Assembly (NCBI RefSeq): GCF_030056815.1
Contig: NZ_JASHKR010000013.1
Location: forward strand, 1-64,000
Length of the DNA: 64,000 nucleotides
Direction of reading: 5' to 3'
Source of the DNA: Rhodococcus sp. IEGM 1379
GTDB taxonomy: Bacteria; Actinomycetota; Actinomycetes; Mycobacteriales; Mycobacteriaceae
Shown here: one piece after another, positions 26,084-34,763 of the stretch
Layout: each line of letters starts with the position of its first letter
How positions within the stretch are numbered: the first letter of the stretch is position 1
The notes under the pieces: model-generated
The model's input: the letters and a program-made list of their open reading frames with translations, nothing else
The model's database searches: none
What the model was told of the DNA's origin: nothing
Program-made: the position numbers and the translations under genes

Positions 26084-27439
26084 ATGAATGAAGCAGTCGC
26101 TGCAGCCGACACCGCCTGGATTCTGGCCGCATTCATGGCAGTGAGCCTCATGGTGCCGGGGCTGGCCATGTTCTACGGCGGAATGGTGAGTGCCCGCAAC
26201 ACACTCAACATGGCCATGATGACGTTCGGCGCATTTGCCGTCGTCGGCGTGCTGTGGATCATCTTCGGGTACTCCACCGTCCTCGGCAACTCACTCGGCG
26301 GTGCCGGCATCCTCGGCAATCCACTGGAGTTCTTCGGCTCGAGCTCGCTACTGCAAGCCCCAGCGGAACCTGGATTGCCACCCGCACTGGTCTCGGGATT
26401 CCAGTTGCTGTTCGCGGCGATCACCGTCGCCCTCATCTCCGGCGCGGTGGCCGACCGAATGAAGTTTGGCGCCTGGATGGTGTTCGCCGGACTCTGGGCC
26501 ACATTCGTCTACTTCCCCGTCGCGCACTGGGTCTTCGCATTTGACTCCGAGGACGGCTCCGTAATCGGCGGATGGATCGCAAACACTCTCGGCGCCATCG
26601 ACTTTGCGGGCGGCACCGCCGTCCACATCAACGCCGGTATCGCGGCCCTCGCCCTCGTGTTGGTACTCGGCACCCGCAAGACATTTCCCGCCGCGCCCCG
26701 CCCGCACAGCCTTCCACTGACCATGCTCGGAGCCGGCATCCTGATGTTCGGTTGGTTCGGGTTCAACGGCGGGTCCGCCCTGTCCGCCGGCCTCAGCGCT
26801 TCCGTGGTCATACTCAACACCGTCGCGGCGGCCTGCGCTGGCATCTGCGCCTGGCTGATGATGGAGAAGCTGCGCGAAGGGCGTGCCACCTCGCTGGGTG
26901 CCGCGTCCGGTCTGATCGCGGCGCTCGTCGCGATCACGCCGGCGTGTGGCGCGGTCTCGCCCCTCGGTGCGCTGGCGATTGGCGCAATCGCGGGCGCGGT
27001 GTGCTGTCTGGCGGTATCGGTGAAATACCGACTCGGATATGACGATGCGCTCGACGTGGTGGGGGTTCACCTCGTCGGCGGCGTCTTGGGCACGGTCCTG
27101 ATCGGCTTCATCGCAGACCCCGCGGCCCCCAACGGTGTGGCAGGACTTCTCTACGGTGGCGGCTTTGATGTTCTCTGGCGCCAATGTGTCGCTGTGGCAG
27201 CAGTTCTCGCATACTCCTTCATTGTGACAGTCATCATCGCCTTGGCACTGAAAAAGGTGATGGGAATCCGGGCCAACGTCGACAGCGAACACGAGGGACT
27301 CGACGTTTCCGTCCACGGGGAAACGGCATACGTACTCGACTCCGCGCCCTTCACAGGACATTCCCACGACGCGTCCGACGCGGTCCTGGGTGCCGAGCGA
27401 ATCACAAATAGTGCGGCGAAGGATACGGCGAAGGCCTGA
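26084..27439 (+). CDS. amtB: ammonium transporter, Amt/MEP family
   Basis: About 451 residues with 11 predicted membrane spans. Recognisable Amt segments: MVPGLAMFYGGMVSARNTLN near residue 25, VLWIIFGYSTVLG, YFPVAHWVFAF, GAIDFAGGTAVHINAGIAAL (substrate-pore His) and MLGAGILMFGWFGFNGGSAL, then DDALDVVGVHLVGGVLGTVL (second pore His). ATG at 26084 follows GAAGGGGA. It imports ammonium or possibly methylammonium into the cell, fitting the glutamine-synthetase-like enzyme upstream. No GlnK gene accompanies it. The acidic/His-containing tail is cytoplasmic. Confidence 0.93.
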   Translation: MNEAVAAADTAWILAAFMAVSLMVPGLAMFYGGMVSARNTLNMAMMTFGAFAVVGVLWIIFGYSTVLGNSLGGAGILGNPLEFFGSSSLLQAPAEPGLPPALVSGFQLLFAAITVALISGAVADRMKFGAWMVFAGLWATFVYFPVAHWVFAFDSEDGSVIGGWIANTLGAIDFAGGTAVHINAGIAALALVLVLGTRKTFPAAPRPHSLPLTMLGAGILMFGWFGFNGGSALSAGLSASVVILNTVAAACAGICAWLMMEKLREGRATSLGAASGLIAALVAITPACGAVSPLGALAIGAIAGAVCCLAVSVKYRLGYDDALDVVGVHLVGGVLGTVLIGFIADPAAPNGVAGLLYGGGFDVLWRQCVAVAAVLAYSFIVTVIIALALKKVMGIRANVDSEHEGLDVSVHGETAYVLDSAPFTGHSHDASDAVLGAERITNSAAKDTAKA

Positions 27440-27458
27440 TACCTTCAATCGACAGCCG

Positions 27459-27498
27459 CAGTGGCCCTGCCCTCAGCGATCCGCTGGCAGGGCCACTG
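27459..27498. terminator. bidirectional terminator between amtB and the XRE regulator
   Basis: CAGTGGCCCTGCC at 27459-27471 pairs perfectly with GGCAGGGCCACTG at 27486-27498 across a 14-base loop, lying between two convergent genes. Confidence 0.75.
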
Positions 27499-27501
27499 TC
27501 G

Positions 27502-28173
27502 TCATTCTTCGTGATGGTCGGGATAAGCCGTAACGGCGAGGAATCGGATGGGCAGCCGAACCAGATCGTTGGGGCCGTGCAGCCCTTCACCATCGAGCAA
27601 CAGTGAATCACCTGGCCGCAGTGTGTATTCCGCTTCGCCGTGCCCGTAGACCATTACTCCTTCGAGCATGTAAAGCAATTCGGTGCCGGCGTGCTGAAAC
27701 AGGGGAAACGTTTCACTGGCGTCGGTGAGCGTGACCAGAACCGGCTCGAGCCTCTTGTGCTGCCCGCGGAGGGTGCCGAGAAGCTCGTATTGGTGGCCCA
27801 CCCGGGTTCCCCGCCCGACTATCACGGCGCCATGACCCGATTCGACGTACACGGCATCGCGGGCGGTATCCGCGCCGCGGAACAACGAAGTCACCGGCAC
27901 GTCGAGTCCGGCTGCCAAACGCGCCAGCGTGGAAAGACTGCACGAGGTCTGCGAGTTCTCGATCTTCGACAACATAGCCTTCGAGATGCCGACCTTCGTC
28001 GCCATGTCCCCGACGGAGAGGCCACTGGCCTTGCGCAGGGCACGGACTTGCTTCGCAATCACCTTCTCGAGGTCCTGCCCCGTAGGCGTATCGGAGGGCA
28101 CCTCACGCTCGACAGGCGCCGGGTCCCCGGTATCGCGATGGACTGAGGAACTTGCTCGAGTCGCCACTTGCAC
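27502..28173 (-). CDS. XRE-family regulator with C-terminal cupin
   Basis: 223 residues. Residues about 35-90 hold an XRE helix-turn-helix (VRALRKASGLSVGDMATKVG, ISKAMLSKIENSQTSCSLST). The C-terminal half is a cupin sensor (FPLFQHAGTELLYMLEGVMV, TLRPGDSLLLDGEGLHGP). This architecture is common in regulators of polyamine, amino-acid and amine catabolism. It converges on amtB and probably senses a nitrogen metabolite for this block. Confidence 0.88.
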   Translation of the reverse strand: MQVATRASSSVHRDTGDPAPVEREVPSDTPTGQDLEKVIAKQVRALRKASGLSVGDMATKVGISKAMLSKIENSQTSCSLSTLARLAAGLDVPVTSLFRGADTARDAVYVESGHGAVIVGRGTRVGHQYELLGTLRGQHKRLEPVLVTLTDASETFPLFQHAGTELLYMLEGVMVYGHGEAEYTLRPGDSLLLDGEGLHGPNDLVRLPIRFLAVTAYPDHHEE

Positions 28174-28610
28174 ACCCTATCAACAGGTCTACTGACAGGA
28201 AACAGGGAATGCCGCCTGGGCCGAATCGGTTGTCTGCGATCTCGCCGGCCTAGCTTTTGTTTCCCCGCATTTCCGTCCATCCAGGAGCGAGCAGACCCGA
28301 ATCGGCTTTCTGGCCATTCGGCCACGTCGATGCATTCGAGAAATAGTTGCAGCGCTGCGTCATAGCGGCGGTCACGTTTGAGCTGTACGACGGTCTCGCG
28401 CTAAGCCGTGTAATGCACACCGCGCCTTGCGGTTCGAGATCGGGTAGTCCTGGAACGCGCCGATAACGAGACGCATGCAAAGGACAGCACGGGCTAACCA
28501 GCGCGAGAGAACGGCGCTCGCCGATCCCGAAGCTGGCCTGGCAAGCAATGCACAGGCCAGCCAGCGGTCGACGAACCTCGATCGCCTCCGGCACTCCGGC
28601 AGCATCGGTA
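28174..28610. other. no gene recognised
   Basis: About 440 bp upstream of the XRE gene. It contains the regulator's promoter side and short frames on both strands that resemble no known protein. It marks the left edge of a fragment-rich stretch. Confidence 0.45.
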
Positions 28611-28735
28611 TACGCGCCTGCGCGGTCGCCGTTCAAGACCATCGAAGAACAACGAGAACTGCTGCAATCACGCGGCATGACCATCTCGGACGCCGCCGCG
28701 GCGGAGCGTTGGTTGCACTCGAATCGTCGTCAATT
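28611..28735 (+). pseudogene. N-terminal fragment of an Abi_2-like gene
   Basis: The frame SPFKTIEEQRELLQSRGMTI, SDAAAAERWLHSNRRQF matches the opening segment of Abi_2 abortive-infection proteins (K-P-x-x-T-x-x-x-Q-x-x-x-L-x-x-R-G). It is cut at 28735, where it fuses to an unrelated membrane-protein tail. The C-terminal counterpart of this family is found 15 kb away at 13350-13890. Confidence 0.5.
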
Positions 28736-28836
28736 TCCTGTGGTTGCCCTACTACACGTGGTGGGCGGTTACGATCATCGCGCTCAACGTGTTCGTGATC
28801 TGGGCGGTCGTCACATGGAACCCCGATATCATCTGA
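28735..28836 (+). pseudogene. C-terminal fragment of a small membrane protein
   Basis: FLWLPYYTWWAVTIIALNVF, VIWAVVTWNPDII, stop: a single hydrophobic span ending in a short polar tail, as at the end of actinobacterial four-span membrane proteins of the DUF7144 type. The upstream three quarters are absent. Confidence 0.5.
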
Positions 28837-29414
28837 GCCGAGCGCCGTGTCCGACCTTACCCATCGATGCAGATCATGCAGTGCAACAACAGTTTCCATC
28901 CAGAAAAGAACGCGGTGGACAACAGCACGGGCACCGACCCGCTCAGCAAGGACGAACGCGTCGCCACTTCTCCGGTTACGCGGAGAAGTGGCGACGTTGC
29001 GCGGACAGGACACCGGAGATGCAGTCGATCTGAGCGGAACAGTCAGCATTCACTGAGCACGATCATCGACAGGGTCAAAGCAGCCTTGACCGAGCGTGGA
29101 TTCGCGTTCGCGGACAAGATCCCCGCCGCGGACAAGGAATTCGTTCGCTTCCAGTCCCCCGAGCAGGTCTGGTCGTGTTGTGGATCGTTTTCGGTGCGCC
29201 GGTCGCGCTCGTAGCTCTCGAACTGCTGACCCGCCCGGCCCGCACAGCCGCGCAAGATCGGTGGAGGATTCGGACGATTCGGATCACGTCACCGAACAGA
29301 CCGTCACTGCCTGAACATCGCTTTCCCTGACACCCATCGCACCCTAGAAATGCTGTACTCCGACAACTTGACAACACCGTTTACAGAAAAGTCATACTTC
29401 GGTACGCTAGGAGT
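28837..29414. other. degraded stretch before mazEF
   Basis: No complete gene. A plus-strand frame near 29054-29170 (STIIDRVKAALTERGFAFAD) looks like a protein N-terminus with no identified family, and a hydrophobic segment (VLWIVFGAPVALVALELL) follows in another frame. The final 80 bp should contain the mazEF promoter. Confidence 0.4.
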
Positions 29415-29627
29415 ATGACCGCGAAGTTTACAATCAGCCTCCCCGACGAGGACACACACGTCCTCGACGAGTACGTCCGTGATCACGGACTCCGTGGCCG
29501 GTCGGCAGGAATCCAGGCCGCACTCCGGCTTCTCGCGACGTCCGGCCTCGAACGCGACTACGCCGCAGCGTTCACCGAAGGCGACACCGACGAGGCGTGG
29601 GACGTCACCGCGGCCGACGCCGGATGA
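29415..29627 (+). CDS. MazE-like ribbon-helix-helix antitoxin
   Basis: 70 residues. KFTISLPDEDTHVLDEYVRD then LRGRSAGIQAALRLLATSGL is a ribbon-helix-helix DNA-binding fold; the acidic C-terminus (FTEGDTDEAWDVTAADAG) would wrap the toxin. Its stop overlaps the toxin start (ATGA), the usual coupling of type II toxin-antitoxin pairs, and it probably autoregulates the promoter just upstream. Confidence 0.85.
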   Translation: MTAKFTISLPDEDTHVLDEYVRDHGLRGRSAGIQAALRLLATSGLERDYAAAFTEGDTDEAWDVTAADAG

Positions 29628-29980
29628 TCCGCCGGGCACACATTCACTGGGTCGATCTGAACCCTGCGCAAGGTAGCGAAGCTTCCAAACGTCGCCCGGC
29701 GGTGGTCGTGAGCAACGACCGCGCCAACGCCACGGCGGAAAACCTCGGCAGGGGTGTGGTCACCGTTGTTCCACTGACCACCAACACATCACATGTCTTC
29801 CCATTCCAGGTGCTCGTCGAGCCAGACGAATCAGGGCTAGGTCAGGCGTCGAAAGCTCAAGCGGAACACGTACGTTCGGTATCGGTGCGCCGACTCGACG
29901 CCGAACCTGTCGGAAAGCTCGGGCTCAGAACACTGGCCGCACTCGAGGAAGCACTACGACTGCATCTCGACCTGCACTGA
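29624..29980 (+). CDS. MazF/PemK-family mRNA interferase toxin
   Basis: 118 residues: IHWVDLNPAQGSEASKRRPA, VVVSNDRANAT, VTVVPLTTNTSHVFPFQVLV, SKAQAEHVRSVSVRRL. The beta-barrel core with conserved RRPAVVVSND and the Q-x-x-x-V-R-S loop is intact. It would cleave cellular mRNA when freed from the upstream antitoxin, stabilising the plasmid. The start codon overlaps the antitoxin stop. Confidence 0.88.
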   Translation: MIRRAHIHWVDLNPAQGSEASKRRPAVVVSNDRANATAENLGRGVVTVVPLTTNTSHVFPFQVLVEPDESGLGQASKAQAEHVRSVSVRRLDAEPVGKLGLRTLAALEEALRLHLDLH

Positions 29981-30459
29981 ACGAACAGCTCCGAAAACTC
30001 TTCGACGCATATCCCGATCAGGAGATATTCGCAAGCCTGCCGCGGCCGGGGAATGGTATCCGGCTACGCCCCTTCTAACTGGGCGTGCCAACGCGGGTAG
30101 CTCTGTCCGGTGGCTGCGACGAAGCGTTCGTGCAGAGATTGTGTGCGATCTGATAGACGAGCCAGTCTTGCCAGTCCCCTGGGATTTCGAGGTCGACGAT
30201 CCGGTTCAGCGCGGACGGTAGGTCGATCGCGGCAGCGGGATCGGGATCGGGAATGCGACCGCCCCGGGATCGACCCGGATGCTGTATGCGATGCCCGCGG
30301 GAACCCAGACGGCACCGCCCGCTGCGACACTCTTCGCTTCGCCCTAGCGAACCATAGAAAACGCAACAACCACCGTCCTCCCACCAGGGCGGAACCAATG
30401 GGTCGACATCGCGCCGCAATCGACAACACCGGCCACACCCCCGACTACCGTTGGGCCCC
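29981..30459. other. no intact gene
   Basis: About 480 bp. A minus-strand segment near 30078-30250 (DLPSALNRIVDLEIPGDWQD, WLVYQIAHNLC) reads like the end of a real protein but lacks a start and is not recognised. The right part must hold the promoter of the PLD-like gene. Confidence 0.4.
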
Positions 30460-31407
30460 ATGGGCACCACCTTCCACGGACCCAACCCGTGGCCACACAT
30501 CACCCAAGCGATCCGCACACAAGGCCCACGCCACGCAGCCATCGCCTACCTCGACCACAACGCACCCGAACAACTCCCACTACGAGCCGGAGACATCCTG
30601 GTCGTCAACGCGGGCGCCGCCGCGATCCGGGCACACGCCACCTCCCCCACCGCCCTCGCCCACTACCTCAGCAAAGGAGTCCGGGTCCTGTCCTCCCCGA
30701 CCCTGCACGCGAAAGTCATCGTCACGAACCGGCGAGCAGTGATCGGCTCCGCGAACGCAACCATCAACTCCACCTACTCTGACGACGCCGTCATCATCAC
30801 CGACGACCCCACCATCATCGCCGACACCCGAAAGTTCATCGACAACCTCGACGACCTCACCGAAGTCGACCAACCATTCATCGACCACGCCACCGCCGAA
30901 TGGGCAATCGGCCGCGCCGTACCCATCCCCGGCGTCACCGGACGAATCCACAACCCCGACAACAACTTCCTCCCCACACCCACCGCCCGAATGTTCGTCA
31001 AACACGTCGTCGACTACCAACCCAACCCCACCGAACAACACCTCATACGGGAGGTGCAACCGCGAACACGGACCACGGCCGGACCCATAGCGAAATACCA
31101 ACTCCAATCACTACGCCTGAGCACACCCAGCACCATCACAACCGGCGACGTGATCGTCCTCGTCTCCGCCGACCAAGAATGGATCTACCCGCCGGCCCTC
31201 GTGGCCTCCGAACCGCTCCGCATCCCGCGATCCGGCGGAGCGGTGCTGGCTTTCCTGCGCATCCGCACCGACCTGCCCCCACTACCACTCCACGTCGCCG
31301 AGAAGCATCTCGCCGACCACCGGCACCCCGGTCCGCGGTTGCGGACCGACCACTACGTCCGCTCCCCCGCCCTCCGCACCGCCCTACTCGAACTGTGGAA
31401 CCTCTGA
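30460..31407 (+). CDS. phospholipase-D-like domain protein
   Basis: About 315 residues (ATG at 30460; an in-frame TTG lies nine bases earlier). One PLD-type active-site motif is visible: LHAKVIVTNRRAVIGSANAT near residues 85-105, the H-x-K-(x)n-G-S-x-N pattern of the PLD nuclease/phosphodiesterase superfamily. The C-terminal two thirds (GRAVPIPGVTGRIHNPDNN, FLRIRTDLPPLPL, GPRLRTDHYVRS) match no known domain to me. Single-HKD proteins usually dimerise. Parts of two further copies lie at 9002-9275 and 10398-10682, so this is a recurrent accessory gene. Its position after a MazEF pair is compatible with, but does not prove, a defence role. Confidence 0.75.
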   Translation: MGTTFHGPNPWPHITQAIRTQGPRHAAIAYLDHNAPEQLPLRAGDILVVNAGAAAIRAHATSPTALAHYLSKGVRVLSSPTLHAKVIVTNRRAVIGSANATINSTYSDDAVIITDDPTIIADTRKFIDNLDDLTEVDQPFIDHATAEWAIGRAVPIPGVTGRIHNPDNNFLPTPTARMFVKHVVDYQPNPTEQHLIREVQPRTRTTAGPIAKYQLQSLRLSTPSTITTGDVIVLVSADQEWIYPPALVASEPLRIPRSGGAVLAFLRIRTDLPPLPLHVAEKHLADHRHPGPRLRTDHYVRSPALRTALLELWNL

Positions 31408-31452
31408 CCATCGGAACATGTCATGTTCGAGTGCCAATACGCGAACGTGCAC

Positions 31453-31625
31453 TGCGTCGGGCACTGTCACGTTGATTGAAAGATGCAGCGCGCAGCCAGT
31501 TTTGGAGCTTCTACCCTGAACGCTTTCGGATTGTTCGCCTTCAGGCGGCAACATCGGCCGCGGTGATCTCCCGCCAGACCGCGAATCGGTCGGCCATCTC
31601 GGTACGCCACTCGGCCGGGGTCAGG
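31453..31625 (-). mobile_element. IS6-family terminal remnant (outer left end)
   Basis: Inverted repeat GGGCACTGTCACGTTGATTG starts at about 31453; reading the minus strand, the last residues of an IS6 transposase (EWRTEMADRFAVWREITAAD, VAA, stop) are encoded just inside. The same 24-bp end occurs in opposite orientation at 43922-43947. The remnant runs directly into the stop of the TetR gene. Confidence 0.75.
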
Positions 31626-32226
31626 GAAGCAACTTGCGTGTGGCCTCTTCGAGGATCATGAGAACTTCATCGGCGTCACGCCCTGCCGCCACGCCCACCA
31701 TTGCGCCCAAAAACAGGCAGCTGAGAATCCGGGATGCCGACTCTATGTCATCGTCGGTATTTCCCTGTGTATCGCCGGCGCGGAGCGTCTCGCCGATCCA
31801 CTTAGCTTTCTCCGGGCCGAAGCCGACTGTCGGATCGGTCGCGATCTGCGCCGGACTGCAGGCGACGTACGCGCGGTACATAGCCTGGTAGAGAAGAGGT
31901 TTCCTACTCGCTTCCCTCAAGATCCGCCCGAACACCATCACGAGGCGATCTGCGGGTGTCTCCCCGATCAACGTCCCGTGGCGCACACTCTCGGTCGAGA
32001 GCCTGCCGAGAGCCATCAGAGCCTCTACGAGTAACTGGTCTTTCGAGCTCGCGTGTTGGTATGCCGTAGGAACCGACACGCCGGCCGTGGCGGCGATTTG
32101 CCGAATGGTGACTGCGTCATATCCGCCCTCTGTTGCCAGGGAGACGGTGGAATCGATCAGTCGCTCCCGGGTGGCCGCCCGGGCAGGCGACAGAATCTGC
32201 CGAACTAGATGAGATTTAGGTTCCAT
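31621..32226 (-). CDS. TetR-family transcriptional regulator
   Basis: 201 residues with a canonical N-terminal HTH: RLIDSTVSLATEGGYDAVTI, RQIAATAGVSVPTAYQHASS, KDQLLVEAL. The C-terminal region is helical (TetR_C type). It reads away from the IclR gene across about 270 bp, with no dedicated target gene adjoining; targets unknown. The 3' end abuts IS6 debris, so the original neighbour has probably been lost. Confidence 0.86.
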   Translation of the reverse strand: MEPKSHLVRQILSPARAATRERLIDSTVSLATEGGYDAVTIRQIAATAGVSVPTAYQHASSKDQLLVEALMALGRLSTESVRHGTLIGETPADRLVMVFGRILREASRKPLLYQAMYRAYVACSPAQIATDPTVGFGPEKAKWIGETLRAGDTQGNTDDDIESASRILSCLFLGAMVGVAAGRDADEVLMILEEATRKLLP

Positions 32227-32493
32227 GACATGAAGTCTGGCCTCCGATCACCCTTCGGCGCCAACGGCAGCAGTAAACACGTGGTTGACGTGTGTCTACT
32301 CTTCGGGTGATACTGGTCGGACCGAGGGGCAGACGTCGGGGAGCGAGATGAGTCTTCATGGCGCCCACGGCCAGCAGCTCCGCAAGAATTTGTGAGTCTG
32401 CTGTATGACCTTGACGCCTGCGGATGAGCTGAGCGAGGTACCTGTGAGGCACCAGAGCGAGACGCCGCCTACGAATTGTTCGGGAAGGCAGCT

Positions 32494-33405
32494 ATGACCA
32501 TTGACGTAAACGACACGGTATCCAGCGTCAGGTCGACCACTGCGCAATCCGAGAACGGGGAGTTCAAGAAGGACATACCGTCGTCGATGGTCGAACGGAT
32601 AACGCTGATTCTCGATGCCTTCGGCGGTCGGGCCGCGTGGCTCACCCTCGAAGAAGTTGCGTACCGCACCCGGTTGCCTCGCTCCACCGTCCACCGGATT
32701 CTCGATCAACTCATCAAACTCGACTGGGTCAATCATGCATCGATCGGATACGGACTCGGCCGACGCGCACTCGGACTGGGGGGCGGGCACAGTCACGTTC
32801 GTGAAGCTGCAGCTCCCGTATTGCACGAACTGCATCTGCGGACCGGACTGGTCGTTCATCTCTCTATTCTCGACGGGCGCGATAGCGTCTACCTCGACAA
32901 GGTGGGCGGACGCTGGGCTACGGGGTTGCCCTCTCGTGTCGGTGGACGTATCCCTGCGCATTCGACGGCGGGGGGCAAGGCGATGCTTGCATGTATCGCC
33001 CCGGAGAGTGTCGACGCATTGTTCGGTGCAACACTCCCTCGCCGTACCGAGAAGACCATCGGGGAGATCGGGGAGCTACATCAGGAGCTGAACCGCATCC
33101 GTCAGCGTCGAGGTTTGGCCTTCGAACGCGGAGAAGCGGCGCGGGGTGTCGCCTGTGTGGCCGCAGTGATTCGGGGGCCCGAAGGTCACGTCGGCAGCAT
33201 TGCGTTGTGCGGTGACATTCGTACCGCACAACTCGAACGAGTGGCGCCCCTAGTAGGTGATGCTGCCCGAGAAGTCTCGCGGTCGCTGAACCCCGAACTG
33301 GATGCTCCCCGCCGCGGCCGTGAGGCTTTGCCGGTTTCCGTGGACAACTTTTCGGCGGCGATGATAGACAGCCTCTTGTTCTCCTCCTCGGACCAGTGGA
33401 TCTGA
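32494..33405 (+). CDS. IclR-family transcriptional regulator
   Basis: About 303 residues. Winged HTH near residues 25-85 (ERITLILDAFGGRAAWLTLE, RLPRSTVHRILDQLIKLDWV) followed by an IclR effector domain (LHLRTGLVVHLSILDGRDSV, HSTAGGKAMLACIAPESV, FERGEAARGVACVAAVIRG). ATG at 32494 after GGGAAGG is preferred to an in-frame TTG 18 bp upstream. The gene downstream has been replaced by Tn3 debris, so its catabolic target is missing from this window. Confidence 0.88.
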   Translation: MTIDVNDTVSSVRSTTAQSENGEFKKDIPSSMVERITLILDAFGGRAAWLTLEEVAYRTRLPRSTVHRILDQLIKLDWVNHASIGYGLGRRALGLGGGHSHVREAAAPVLHELHLRTGLVVHLSILDGRDSVYLDKVGGRWATGLPSRVGGRIPAHSTAGGKAMLACIAPESVDALFGATLPRRTEKTIGEIGELHQELNRIRQRRGLAFERGEAARGVACVAAVIRGPEGHVGSIALCGDIRTAQLERVAPLVGDAAREVSRSLNPELDAPRRGREALPVSVDNFSAAMIDSLLFSSSDQWI

Positions 33406-33429
33406 AGTACAGTTTTGGACGCGCTTTTA

Positions 33430-33740
33430 GGCAAATCCGCTCTGGGTCCAGGTCGCCCTTCCCTGCCCTCGCCCCTGGCCGGGCGCCTCGCTCAAGGAGT
33501 ACGGGCGCTTCGGCGCACCGTCTACGCCGCGAGATTACTGGCTGATCCGGACCATTGGCGCAAGATCTCTTGCCGGTTCAACAAGGGCGATGCTCTGCAC
33601 GCCCTACACCCCGACCTGCTCGATGCCCACGAAGGAATGACCCGAGCTTGGCAACTGGAAGCACAAACCGAATGTTGAACGTTCCTCCCACCACCGTCTA
33701 CGGACACCTGAACAAACGCACGAAGAGGGCAAAGTCCCCA
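33430..33740 (+). pseudogene. Tn3-family transposase C-terminus fused to a resolvase tail
   Basis: RALRRTVYAARLLADPDHWR, KISCRFNKGDALHALHPDLL and AHEGMTRAWQLEAQTE are the C-terminal end of a Tn3-type TnpA (usual form: LRRTxYxARYLxDxxxRRxI, LNKGExLHALRRDL). One base is missing just before. At 33672 the sequence switches to LNVPPTTVYGHLNKRT, the last helix of a serine resolvase. Both are non-functional scraps. Confidence 0.75.
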
Positions 33741-34076
33741 GCCCAATTGGTAGCAGTGGCCTCGGATGCTGTTGTGGCGGCGAGAGCGCTGCGGACCTGC
33801 CCGAGTTGTGGGTACGAGCCGAGCACCAGGGGCTCACCGACGCGCGGATTTGGCCGTGATCTGGTTGCATCCGCACCACCGCATTATTGGGGCACGGTGT
33901 CACGAACATCTCCATCCGTCTGAAGATCCCTTCGCGGCAGAGTTCGACTCCAGTCTCACCACCCGCTCAGCCAAGCGGGTGAGCGTCCACGGTCGTGTCA
34001 ACCAATGAGACTGCCCGCAAGCAACACACGATGTGGCACTACCGCCCACAGGAAATCAACAGAGTAGGAACCAACG
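33741..34076. other. no intact gene
   Basis: About 335 bp. One frame contains a zinc-knuckle-like RTCPSCGYEPSTR and another LWVRAEHQGLTDARIWPD, perhaps parts of a mobile-element protein. No start or domain is recognisable. The last 60 bp precede the CMD gene and should hold its promoter. Confidence 0.35.
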
Positions 34077-34559
34077 ATGCACATCAACGTCCCCGACGGC
34101 AAGGATCCCACCGAATACGTATGGACCGAACTCGTCCCGGAGATCGGCCGCGCGGCGCGCCGATTTTCACGGACGGTAACCGCGGAATCCACACTGGGTC
34201 TACGTGAGTTCGAAGCCGCGCGGCTGCGGATCGCGCAGATCAACGGGTGCATCGTCTGTATGGATTGGCGTACCGAACGCGACGGGATGAGGGTCGAGAG
34301 CACTTTCGGTGATGCCGTCGAGCAGTGGAAAACCACGGACAGCTTCGATGTCCGCACGCGACTGGCTGCCGAGTACGCCGAGCGGTACGCCGTGGACCAT
34401 CACGGTCTCGACGACGAATTCTGGGGCCGGATGAGTGCGCAGTACAGCCAAGCCGAGATCGTGGAACTCTCTATCAGTATCGGGTCGTGGATCACGTCCG
34501 GTCGACTCAATCACGTTCTCGGGCTTGACACAGTGTGTGCGATCCCGGTCAGCGACTGA
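34077..34559 (+). CDS. carboxymuconolactone decarboxylase / AhpD-like protein
   Basis: 160 residues, all-helical. The motif RLRIAQINGCIVCMDWRTER contains the CxxC pair (about residues 58-61) of the AhpD/CMD peroxidase-like superfamily; downstream are LAAEYAERYAVDHHGLDDEF and EIVELSISIGSWITSGRLNH. It probably reduces peroxides or acts as a thiol-dependent decarboxylase-fold enzyme in the cytoplasm. Stands alone between Tn3 debris and an integrase relic. Confidence 0.85.
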   Translation: MHINVPDGKDPTEYVWTELVPEIGRAARRFSRTVTAESTLGLREFEAARLRIAQINGCIVCMDWRTERDGMRVESTFGDAVEQWKTTDSFDVRTRLAAEYAERYAVDHHGLDDEFWGRMSAQYSQAEIVELSISIGSWITSGRLNHVLGLDTVCAIPVSD

Positions 34560-34763
34560 GAAGGTCGTCATGTCCGCGCACTTCAACTGGTGCCAATCGC
34601 TTCGACTGTAAACGACGGTTGAAAGCTGGCTCTGGACCACTTTCCGCGATCGATTCTGAAAGTATCAGTCGCTGAAGAGTATTCGTTTGCGAAGCAGGTC
34701 AAATCCAACGCGTCCGTACATTTGCCGTTTGAGCATCTTGATAGTTACGTGAAATCTGAATTA

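Noticed and set aside
26348-27448. Minus-strand frame of about 366 codons opposite amtB
   Set aside because: Shadow of the ammonium transporter; glycine/aspartate-rich translation without a domain.
28837-29300. DUF302-type small protein near 29054
   Set aside because: Only about 25 residues look protein-like and the rest of the fold is out of frame; too weak to annotate.
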